A stretch of 6,404 nt of DNA from Paracoccaceae bacterium (GTDB lineage: Bacteria; Pseudomonadota; Alphaproteobacteria; Rhodobacterales; Rhodobacteraceae). The stretch is taken from positions 1 through 6,404 of the forward strand of contig JAOUMG010000124.1 in NCBI GenBank assembly GCA_029881635.1, read 5' to 3'. Both the position numbers and the translations under genes were made by a program. Of this stretch, positions 1 through 4,310 are shown one piece after another; position 1 is the stretch's first letter; the number at the start of each line of letters is the position of its first letter. The notes beneath the pieces were generated by a model. The model ran no database searches. It worked only from the letters and a program-made list of their open reading frames with translations, and was not told where the DNA came from.

Positions 1-68
1 GCCTGCTTCATGCCGATCAGCAAACGCCGTTCGCGCACTCGGGTTCCTGTTAATGCTGATCGCGCCAC
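1..68 (-). CDS. XRE-family helix-turn-helix regulator, N-terminal fragment
   Basis: Only the first 22 complete codons are in the window; the gene runs off the left edge. Reading leftward from a GTG at 68-66 gives a basic N-terminus (ARSALTGTRVRERR, then LLIGMKQA). This resembles the opening of Rhodobacteraceae XRE regulators of the type with a C-terminal short-chain fatty acyl regulator domain, where a T-G-x-R-[IV]-R-E-R-R segment is helix 1 of the HTH and the [LM]-[RK]-Q-A segment starts helix 2. The GTG start is chosen because a GAGGG Shine-Dalgarno sequence (77-73) sits 4 bases upstream. The same frame stays open to about 113 without an ATG, and starting at the internal ATG (11-9) would cut off helix 1. 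Such regulators often control acyl-CoA or propionate metabolism, but nothing here shows the target. An in-frame extension or a different HTH family cannot be excluded from 22 residues. Confidence 0.68.
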   Translation of the reverse strand, partial: MARSALTGTRVRERRLLIGMKQ

Positions 69-92
69 GGCACCCTCGAAAGCCAGAGCATT

Positions 93-113
93 ACCTCTAT
101 CATGGATAGAGGT
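93..113 (-). promoter_or_regulatory. Perfect 21-bp dyad, likely operator upstream of the XRE regulator gene
   Basis: Two 9-base arms, ACCTCTATC and GATAGAGGT, are exact reverse complements separated by ATG (102-104). The dyad ends 24 bases before the GTG start of the minus-strand regulator. On that strand it fills a 19-base spacer between a poor -35-like TGTAAA (118-113) and a -10-like TAATGC (93-88). A dyad in a 19-base spacer is the arrangement known for MerR-family promoters such as those of SoxR and CueR. It could equally be an autoregulatory operator of the adjacent XRE protein. The dyad is seen directly; the promoter elements and regulator identity are inference. Confidence 0.55.
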
Positions 114-164
114 TTACAGGTTTTTACTGATTATCCAAGGATTTGGTTTGCGCTTTTCCGAAGT

Positions 165-335
165 TCAGCAGTTCGGGGGTGCTACATCCAATGTCCGCTC
201 GACAACAGGACGGCCATCCACGCATTCGGTCAACTTCGGCTTGTTGCGATCGCATCCGGCCAGGCCCGCCAGAAAAACCAGCGTCAAGAGCCCTGCGCCG
301 CGCCCGGTTTTTACAGTTTTACTGGTTCTGCCCAT
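165..335 (-). CDS. Small lipoprotein (56 aa), micro-lipoprotein family member A
   Basis: A short ORF of 56 codons plus TGA, starting at ATG 335-333. The first 13 residues carry K/R, a hydrophobic stretch follows (about 14-27), and a lipobox L-A-G-C places the lipidated cysteine at residue 28, so the mature protein is only 29 residues. The mature part has KPKLTEC, then VERTLD, and ends in PPNC followed directly by stop. It aligns with the second micro-lipoprotein (963-1127): 13 of 27 aligned mature residues are identical, including both further cysteines and the RTxD and PP motifs. Residue +2 is Asp, which in E. coli favours inner-membrane retention; whether that rule holds here is unknown. 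GGTGAT (345-340), a match to the 3' part of the Shine-Dalgarno consensus, sits 4 bases before the ATG. An in-frame GTG three codons upstream is less likely. Function is unknown; it is not a clear entericidin. Confidence 0.72.
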   Translation of the reverse strand: MGRTSKTVKTGRGAGLLTLVFLAGLAGCDRNKPKLTECVDGRPVVERTLDVAPPNC

Positions 336-622
336 CGTTATCACCCGTCACTGCGGGGCAACATCCATGCCCCCATCCACCCCGAGATAGACCGCGAACC
401 GCGCCTGAGCGCAAGCAAAAAGGGCAAAGCGAGGCTCTTGACCCAGATCACTTCGACGACACGGATACATGCAATATTCGCCTGCACAAAGGCAAAGGCG
501 TGTTCCGTGAATCTGAACCGGATTTTCAGGTATCAAGGTGCGCTCTGTTCTTGTCTATCCTGGCAGCCACATGCCCCGCCTTCTCGGACCATACGGCTGC
601 CTTTCCAGGAAAGGATATCCAG
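336..622. other. Divergent intergenic region between the 56-aa and 91-aa lipoprotein genes
   Basis: These 287 bases must hold the promoters of both flanking lipoprotein genes. I see no convincing gene. The frames that stay open here give low-complexity or Arg/Pro/Cys-rich translations without a start signal. Visible signals are a degenerate Fnr-like site (438-451), whose first six bases TTGACC (438-443) also form a good plus-strand -35 hexamer, though no strong -10 follows at 16-19 bases. A small inverted repeat (CTGAA ... TTCAG) occurs at about 513-529. Promoter positions cannot be fixed from sequence alone. Confidence 0.5.
438..451. promoter_or_regulatory. Degenerate Fnr/Crp-type box
   Basis: TTGAC-CCAG-ATCAC matches the Fnr consensus TTGAY-N4-RTCAA at nine of ten positions (last base C instead of A). 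Its centre is about 110 bases upstream of the 56-aa lipoprotein start and about 178 bases upstream of the 91-aa lipoprotein start. It is weak alone, but a perfect box occurs at a comparable distance (about 132 bases) before the related 54-aa lipoprotein gene. It could be chance, or just a -35 element. Confidence 0.3.
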
Positions 623-898
623 ATGAAAAAGAAATTCCTGATGATCAATGGTGCGCTGATCCTCGCGCTCGCCGCCTGCGATCCAGTGACACCACAAGAT
701 CGGATCATCGTCGGTGGCCTCACCGGTGCCGCCATAGGCGGTTTGACGGCCAAGGCACTTGAAGGTGACGATGACTGGGTGATTATCGGCGCTCTGGCCG
801 GGGCCACCATCGGCACGCTCGTCGCCCGCCACCGCGAAACCAACCGATGCGCCTACGCACGCGGCGACGGCACCTATTATACCCGCTCCTGCAGTTAG
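623..898 (+). CDS. Glycine-zipper lipoprotein (91 aa)
   Basis: A predicted lipoprotein: MKKK n-region, hydrophobic core (about 6-18), lipobox L-A-A-C with Cys19 as the lipidation site and Asp at +2. The mature part holds two glycine-zipper segments, GGLTGAAIGG (31-40) and GALAGATIG (about 56-64), separated by an acidic LEGDDDW turn. This is the pattern of Rick_17kDa_Anti/YMGG-type 2TM glycine-zipper domains, thought to form paired membrane-embedded helices. The C-terminal tail is polar with Cys76 and Cys90, which could form a disulfide. The ATG at 623 is preferred over far-upstream in-frame ATGs because AAAGGA (610-615) lies 7 bases before it and the signal peptide begins there. A strong stem-loop follows the stop. 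The gene diverges from the 56-aa lipoprotein gene and converges with the 54-aa one. Exact role unknown; envelope integrity or adhesion are the usual guesses for the family. Confidence 0.82.
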   Translation: MKKKFLMINGALILALAACDPVTPQDRIIVGGLTGAAIGGLTAKALEGDDDWVIIGALAGATIGTLVARHRETNRCAYARGDGTYYTRSCS

Positions 899-911
899 CA
901 GTGGCATTCGT

Positions 912-934
912 GGCGCCCAGTCGGCCTGGGCGCC
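912..934. terminator. Stem-loop between convergent lipoprotein genes
   Basis: A perfect 9-bp GC-rich stem (GGCGCCCAG, 912-920, with CTGGGCGCC, 926-934) and 5-base loop TCGGC. It lies 13 bases after the 91-aa gene stop and 28 bases beyond the end of the convergent 54-aa gene. Neither side has a clear T-run, so it may be a weak bidirectional terminator or a 3'-end stabilising hairpin. Confidence 0.6.
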
Positions 935-962
935 TCACCTGCCGTGGTCAATGCGACCGCTC

Positions 963-1127
963 TCAACAGCTGGGTGGCGTTAGGTCGGCTGTCCGCGAAA
1001 GATCACCAACACCTTCCTCGCATTCTTCCAGCGGCGGTTTTTCGCAAGCCGCCAGAACCGCCAGCGATGCTCCAAGGAACAGGGCCAATCCTACCCTGCG
1101 CCAGTTCCATTCCCCTGTCGCACTCAT
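963..1127 (-). CDS. Small lipoprotein (54 aa), micro-lipoprotein family member B
   Basis: Fifty-four codons plus TGA from ATG 1127-1125. The start is fixed by AAAGGAG (1141-1135) with a 7-base spacer; a longer in-frame reading up to 1238 lacks such a site and would bury the signal peptide. The n-region contains W-R-R, the hydrophobic core runs about 13-27, and the lipobox L-A-A-C puts the lipidated Cys at residue 28, the same position as in the 56-aa relative. The mature 27 residues share KPxLxEC, a G three residues later, RTxD and a terminal PP[NS]C with that relative, after a 2-residue gap near the N-terminus. Residue +2 is Glu, and the mature part is acidic. A perfect Fnr-type box lies upstream at 1253-1266. 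I do not recognise a named family; the cysteine pattern (lipid Cys, EC, terminal Cys) suggests a disulfide or metal contact, which is inference. Confidence 0.8.
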   Translation of the reverse strand: MSATGEWNWRRVGLALFLGASLAVLAACEKPPLEECEEGVGDLSRTADLTPPSC

Positions 1128-1165
1128 GTATTCGCTCCTTTCGGACTGACCTACCCCGCCCGTAA

Positions 1166-1182
1166 ATGTGTTCAGTGCACAT
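1166..1182. promoter_or_regulatory. Small inverted repeat in the leader of the 54-aa lipoprotein gene
   Basis: ATGTG (1166-1170) and CACAT (1178-1182) are exact reverse complements around a 7-base centre, 39 bases upstream of the start codon. The arms are short enough that chance is a real possibility. It could be a weak operator or an mRNA hairpin before the ribosome binding site. Confidence 0.2.
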
Positions 1183-1252
1183 CCGGCGCGACAGGTGGCA
1201 ACCCTCGCATGTTGTTCACAGCGACAGCTTGCCAGCACCGCATTCCCGCGCC

Positions 1253-1266
1253 TTGATGCGGATCAA
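1253..1266 (-). promoter_or_regulatory. Perfect Fnr/FnrL-type box
   Basis: TTGAT-GCGG-ATCAA is an exact match to the Fnr-family palindrome TTGAT-N4-ATCAA used by FnrL and related Crp/Fnr regulators in Rhodobacteraceae to sense oxygen or NO. It lies between the terminator of the transporter operon and the start of the 54-aa lipoprotein (centre 132 bases before the ATG). The only gene it could drive in either direction is that lipoprotein, because on the plus strand it faces the 3' end of the transporter operon. A class II position would put transcription start near 1218 with an approximately 90-base leader, but the -10 there (AAGCTG-like) is poor, so the promoter position is uncertain. Confidence 0.65.
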
Positions 1267-1270
1267 TCGC

Positions 1271-1308
1271 GCAAAAGGAAAGGCGCGCAGGACCTGGTCC
1301 CACGCGCC
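1271..1308 (-). terminator. Intrinsic terminator of the hydA-transporter operon
   Basis: On the minus strand a stem of GGCGCG with CGCGCC (1308-1303 and 1287-1282), a 2x2 mismatch, an inner GGAC/GTCC stem and a 3-base loop is followed by TTTCCTTTT (1281-1273 region). The hairpin begins 24 bases after the substrate-binding protein stop. A GC-rich stem plus T-rich tract in this position is a good rho-independent terminator. Confidence 0.75.
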
Positions 1309-1320
1309 CCATTCCCAAGA

Positions 1321-1340
1321 CTGCAATAGGGTTATTGCAG
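1321..1340 (-). other. Hairpin spanning the stop codon of the substrate-binding protein gene
   Basis: CTGCAATA (1340-1333) and TATTGCAG (1328-1321) form a perfect 8-bp stem with a 4-base loop on the minus strand; the TAA stop (1334-1332) is inside the structure. No T-run follows. It is separate from the terminator 12 bases further on and may stabilise the 3' end of the abundant last cistron's mRNA. Confidence 0.5.
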
Positions 1341-2315
1341 CGCCTTGTCGGTGATCTGGCTCGTCCACGCACCTTCCGGCGCTTTTGAGATCACCGGATC
1401 CGATCCGCCGCCCAAAAGCGTCGCCACGGTCCGCTCATAATCGGCCTCATCCAGCGCCCCGTTCGATCCTGCCGTCAGCTTGGCAATCTCGCCCATCATC
1501 CGCTTTTGATGGGTTTCGGTCTGGGCACCCGTCTCGTCATTGTCCAGAACGATCATCGCGGCATCATCGGGATTTTCCTCGGCCCATTTCCAGCCCTTCA
1601 TCGAGGCCCGCACAAAGCGCACCATCTTGTCTTCAAAGGCCGGGTCAGCCAGCTTGTCTTCCAGCACGTAAAGCCCGTCTTCCAGCGTCGCCACACCTTC
1701 ATCTTCGTATTTGAAGGTCACGAGATCCTCGGGCGCGATCCCGGCATCGATGATCTGCCAGTATTCATTATAGGTCATCGTCGACACGCAGGCTGCCTGC
1801 TTTTGCAAGATCGGATCGACGTTGAAACCCTGTTTGAGCACTTCGACCCCATCGGCACCGCCGGTGGTCGGAATACCCAATGTCGCCATCCAGCTCAGGA
1901 ACGGATATTCGTTGCCAAAGAACCAGACACCCAGCGTCTTGCCCTTGAAATCATCGGGCGAGGTGATGCCGGTTTCCTTGAGGCATGTCAGCATCATGCC
2001 TGAGGATTTGAACGGCTGGGCGATATTGACCAGCGGCAACCCCTTTTCACGCGCCGCCAGCGCCGACGGCATCCAGTCGATCACTACATCGGCGCCACCG
2101 CCCGCGACCACCTGGGTTGGTGCGATATCCGGTCCCCCCGGCTTGATCGTCACATTCAGACCTTCCTCGTCGTAAAAGCCCTTGTCCTTGGCGACGAAAT
2201 AGCCGGCAAATTGTGCCTGCGTCACCCATTTGAGCTGCAGCGTCACATCATCTGCGGCCTGTGCTGCAGTGGCCATCAACCCCGCCGCCAGAACCGAAGT
2301 CAAAAACGTCTTCAT
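1332..2315 (-). CDS. ABC transporter periplasmic substrate-binding protein, NMT1/THI5-like
   Basis: A 327-aa exported binding protein for the adjacent importer. It has a Sec signal peptide: MKTF, hydrophobic core, then TAAQA-ADD with cleavage after about residue 20. The mature protein opens with LQLKWVTQAQFAGYFVAKDK, the hallmark first strand and helix of the NMT1/THI5/SsuA family (compare the L-W-x(5)-G-x-[YF]-VA-x-x-x-G-[FY] pattern), followed by PDIAPTQVVAGGGADVVI and the lobe-2 entry DDFKGKTLGVWFFGNE. Family members bind nitrate, sulfonates, thiamine precursors, riboflavin or pyrimidine-like molecules; linkage to hydA argues for a pyrimidine, hydantoin or similar cyclic amide, by inference. 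The ATG at 2315 is chosen because GGAGG (2328-2324) precedes it by 8 bases; an in-frame ATG five codons earlier overlaps that site. It is the last gene of the operon, 19 bases after the permease stop, and is followed by two hairpins. Confidence 0.9.
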   Translation of the reverse strand: MKTFLTSVLAAGLMATAAQAADDVTLQLKWVTQAQFAGYFVAKDKGFYDEEGLNVTIKPGGPDIAPTQVVAGGGADVVIDWMPSALAAREKGLPLVNIAQPFKSSGMMLTCLKETGITSPDDFKGKTLGVWFFGNEYPFLSWMATLGIPTTGGADGVEVLKQGFNVDPILQKQAACVSTMTYNEYWQIIDAGIAPEDLVTFKYEDEGVATLEDGLYVLEDKLADPAFEDKMVRFVRASMKGWKWAEENPDDAAMIVLDNDETGAQTETHQKRMMGEIAKLTAGSNGALDEADYERTVATLLGGGSDPVISKAPEGAWTSQITDKALQ

Positions 2316-2334
2316 AGTCACAACCTCCATGTTG

Positions 2335-3186
2335 TTATCTTCTCCCCCTTTGCGAGGGATGCCAAAAGGTGACGGCTTTCTCGATCCCCGCCACCAACCC
2401 GTAAAATGCCGAACCGGCCAGCGCCGCCACGGCAATCTCCGCCCAGACCAGATCGAGCGACAATTGCCCGACGGCTGTCGAAATCCGAAACCCCATGCCC
2501 CGCGTAGGCGAGCCGAAGAACTCCGCCACAATAGCGCCGATCAGCGCCAGTGTCGTGGCGATTTTCAATCCGTTGAAGATGAATGGCATCGCCGCAGGCA
2601 GCCGCAGTTTCAACAAGGTCTGCCCATATCCCGCCGACCATGTCGCCATCTGATCGCGCTGCATCCGGTCGCTGGCGGCCAATCCCGCCACGGTGTTCAC
2701 CAGCACCGGAAAAAACACCATCACCACCACAACCGCCGCCTTGGACTGCCAGTCAAATCCAAACCACATGACCAGTATCGGCGCGATGCCCACGACCGGC
2801 AATGCGGCCACGAAATTGCCCACCGGCAACAACCCGCGCTGCAAGAAGGGTGACCGGTCAATGGCAATCGCCATCAACACCGCCGCCCCGCATCCGATGA
2901 CATAGCCTGAAAGCGCACCCTTCAGGATCGTTTGAACGAAATCCTCGCGCAGGATCGCCAGCGACGCCCAGATCGTCGCCCAGATCGCCGATGGCGCGGG
3001 CAGGATCACCCCGGGCACCTGCAAACCCCGTACGATACCTTCCCACAAGATCAGCAGCGTCACTCCGAAAAGTCCTGGAATGAACAGCCGCACCATCCTG
3101 GTGCGTGCCACCGGCTGCTTGGCCAGCCAGACATTGAAGGCCCAGGCCGCCAGCCAGAAGATCACCGCCCCCCAAAGCCAGCTCAT
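2335..3186 (-). CDS. ABC transporter permease (second), NitT/TauT/SsuC type
   Basis: A 283-aa inner-membrane permease of the BPD_transp_1 superfamily. Hydrophobic segments appear around residues 4-21, 34-51, 87-109, 121-141, 149-169, 206-226 and 246-266. The EAA loop that contacts the ATPase lies about 181-203 (ATWSAGYGQ then LLKLRLPAAMPF), and LPAPSAIWAT (62-71) is the usual family motif before the core domain. The ATG (3186-3184) overlaps the preceding permease stop in an ATGA, indicating translational coupling, so the 33-codon upstream extension of the open frame is not used. The first hydrophobic stretch precedes the standard six-helix core. It probably pairs with the other permease as a heterodimer, since two different permease genes are present with one ATPase gene. 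Confidence 0.9.
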   Translation of the reverse strand: MSWLWGAVIFWLAAWAFNVWLAKQPVARTRMVRLFIPGLFGVTLLILWEGIVRGLQVPGVILPAPSAIWATIWASLAILREDFVQTILKGALSGYVIGCGAAVLMAIAIDRSPFLQRGLLPVGNFVAALPVVGIAPILVMWFGFDWQSKAAVVVVMVFFPVLVNTVAGLAASDRMQRDQMATWSAGYGQTLLKLRLPAAMPFIFNGLKIATTLALIGAIVAEFFGSPTRGMGFRISTAVGQLSLDLVWAEIAVAALAGSAFYGLVAGIEKAVTFWHPSQRGRR

Positions 3187-4046
3187 CGCACCATTCCCAT
3201 GCGCTTCAGCGTGCGCCTTTCCAGAACCCCGATGATCATCACCAAAAGTGCCGCCAGAATCGCTGCGGTGAAAAGCGCCGACCATATCTGAATGGTCTGC
3301 CCGTAATAGCTCCCCGACAGCAGCCGCGCGCCAAGACCCGACGAGGCACCCGCCGGCAATTCGCCGACGATCGCACCCACCAGGGACGCGGCCACCGAGA
3401 CCTTCAGAGAGGCAAAGAGATAGGGCATGGACGCGGGCAACCGCAACTTCCAGAACATCTGGCCGCGCGTGGCATTATAGGTGCGCATCTGGTCCAGCTG
3501 CATATGATCAGGGCTGCGCAATCCCTTGACCATCCCGACCACGACCGGAAAGAAGGAAAGATAGGCCGAGATCATCGCCTTGGGCAAAAGCCCCGTGATC
3601 CCCAAGGAGGCCAGCACCACGATCACCATCGGCGCAATCGCCAGAATGGGAATGGTCTGCGACGCAATCGCCCAAGGCATCACCGACATATCCATCGCCC
3701 GGTTATGCACGATCCCCACCGCCAGCAATATCCCCGCACCGGTACCGATGGCAAATCCCAAAAGTGTCGCCGAGAGCGTCACCCAGCCATGATAGACCAG
3801 CGACCGCTTCGAGGTGACCTTCTGCCCCAAAAGCCCGTCCCAGAGCCCGCCCGCCACCTGATGCGGCGCAGGCAGCACCGGGCGCTCTTGGCTCAAGGTA
3901 TCGGTCACGACCTCGGGTAATGAAACCTCCACCCCGGCCCGTGCGGCCTGATCATAGGTCCATTGCGCGTTCAACCAAACGGTCGCGCCGTACCAAAGAA
4001 CGACAATCGCGCCCAGAACCGTCAGGATGGGCAATACCGATCTCAT
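3183..4046 (-). CDS. ABC transporter permease (first), NitT/TauT/SsuC type
   Basis: A 287-aa integral membrane component of the same importer. A first membrane segment (about 4-22) is followed by a polar, probably periplasmic stretch (25-85), then the permease core with helices around 88-112, 124-148, 156-176, 208-229 and 255-275. The EAA loop is about 188-210 (RTYNATRGQMFWKLRLPA). The ATG at 4046 is preferred because GCGGAG lies 6 bases upstream; an in-frame GTG at 4061 would add five residues and lacks a good ribosome site. The extended loop after helix 1 is absent from the second permease, so the two are diverged paralogues. The gene is separated from the ATPase gene by a repeat-rich gap but shares strand and function with it. 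The stop overlaps the next start by four bases. Confidence 0.9.
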   Translation of the reverse strand: MRSVLPILTVLGAIVVLWYGATVWLNAQWTYDQAARAGVEVSLPEVVTDTLSQERPVLPAPHQVAGGLWDGLLGQKVTSKRSLVYHGWVTLSATLLGFAIGTGAGILLAVGIVHNRAMDMSVMPWAIASQTIPILAIAPMVIVVLASLGITGLLPKAMISAYLSFFPVVVGMVKGLRSPDHMQLDQMRTYNATRGQMFWKLRLPASMPYLFASLKVSVAASLVGAIVGELPAGASSGLGARLLSGSYYGQTIQIWSALFTAAILAALLVMIIGVLERRTLKRMGMVR

Positions 4047-4150
4047 GCTGGTCTCCGCCACAGGACCCTGACATCGGGCAGGCCTTTGGCGCGCACGCCC
4101 CCTGCCCGCACGGCCCTGCCCGCAAATCCTCTCCCCCCGGCGGACCAGGC

Positions 4151-4247
4151 TGCTTTCTTCTTTTCCAAAATATTCTCGGGGGGCGACCCCGGCACTGCCG
4201 GGGTCCGGGGGGCAGACAGCCCCCCGCCTTCGCGCCTCAAGGGGCGC
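4151..4247. repeat. REP-like palindromic intergenic element
   Basis: Two consecutive perfect stem-loops: GACCCCGGC (4185-4193) with GCCGGGGTC (4197-4205) around a 3-base loop, and GGGGGGC (4207-4213) with GCCCCCC (4219-4225) around a 5-base loop. A GCGCC/GGCGC pair follows (4232-4247). On the plus-strand left flank is a TTTCTTCTTTTCCAAAATAT tract. A GC palindrome next to an A/T-rich GAGAATATTTTGGAAAAG-type flank (minus strand) resembles a dispersed intergenic element I recall from many Rhodobacteraceae genomes. Copy number cannot be tested from one window. It could act as a transcription attenuator or an mRNA-stabilising structure. Confidence 0.6.
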
Positions 4248-4252
4248 ATATT

Positions 4253-4301
4253 TGTCGGGACGCTGTCGGGACGGATGCCCGACGCATAACCGACGGATGC
4301 C
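4253..4301. repeat. Short direct and inverted repeats just after the ATPase stop
   Basis: TGTCGGGACG occurs at 4253-4262 and 4264-4273 (11-base period). GACGGATGCC occurs at 4270-4279 and 4292-4301 (22-base period). CCCGAC (4278-4283) can pair with GTCGGG at 4265-4270 or, alternatively, at 4254-4259. The nearer pairing gives a 6-bp stem with a 7-base loop located 28-46 bases downstream of the ATPase stop on the minus strand. No T-run follows, so termination is not supported. Confidence 0.5.
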
Positions 4302-4310
4302 AGCCCCCTT

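Larger units (their letters stand above)
4047..4310. other. Repeat-rich gap inside the transporter operon
   Basis: These 264 bases separate the ATPase stop from the first permease start, while all other junctions in the operon are 0 to 19 bases or overlapping. The gap holds no convincing gene; the frame that stays open on the minus strand (to 4043) is Gly/Arg/Pro-rich and begins inside the ATPase gene. Contents on the plus strand are an 11-base direct repeat CCCTGCCCGCA at 4100-4110 and 4114-4124, a palindromic element (4151-4247), and a cluster of small direct and inverted repeats (4253-4301). Confidence 0.7.

Noticed and set aside
10..390. 126-codon plus-strand ORF at the left end
   Set aside because: It runs antisense to the XRE regulator start and the 56-aa lipoprotein and has low-complexity composition; the minus-strand readings carry recognisable motifs and ribosome sites.
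348..536. 62-codon minus-strand ORF directly upstream of the 56-aa lipoprotein gene
   Set aside because: No ribosome binding site, no recognisable domain, odd Cys/Arg-rich composition; it only happens to end at a TGA in the leader of the next gene. Weak possibility of a leader peptide, not supported.
143..898. Long plus-strand reading of 251 codons ending at the glycine-zipper lipoprotein stop
   Set aside because: The 160 upstream codons are Arg/Pro-rich and run antisense through the 56-aa lipoprotein gene; a clear ribosome site and lipoprotein signal peptide start at 623.
1128..1238. N-terminal extension of the 54-aa lipoprotein
   Set aside because: A strong AAAGGAG 7 bases before the ATG at 1127 and the lipoprotein signal peptide fix the shorter start.
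2316..2531. 72-codon extension of the substrate-binding protein frame
   Set aside because: It overlaps the end of the permease gene in another frame; signal peptide and GGAGG place the start at 2315.
4185..4225. Possible CRISPR or intrinsic terminator in the palindromic gap
   Set aside because: There is no regularly spaced repeat-spacer structure, and no T-run follows the stems on the minus strand; a REP-like element fits better.
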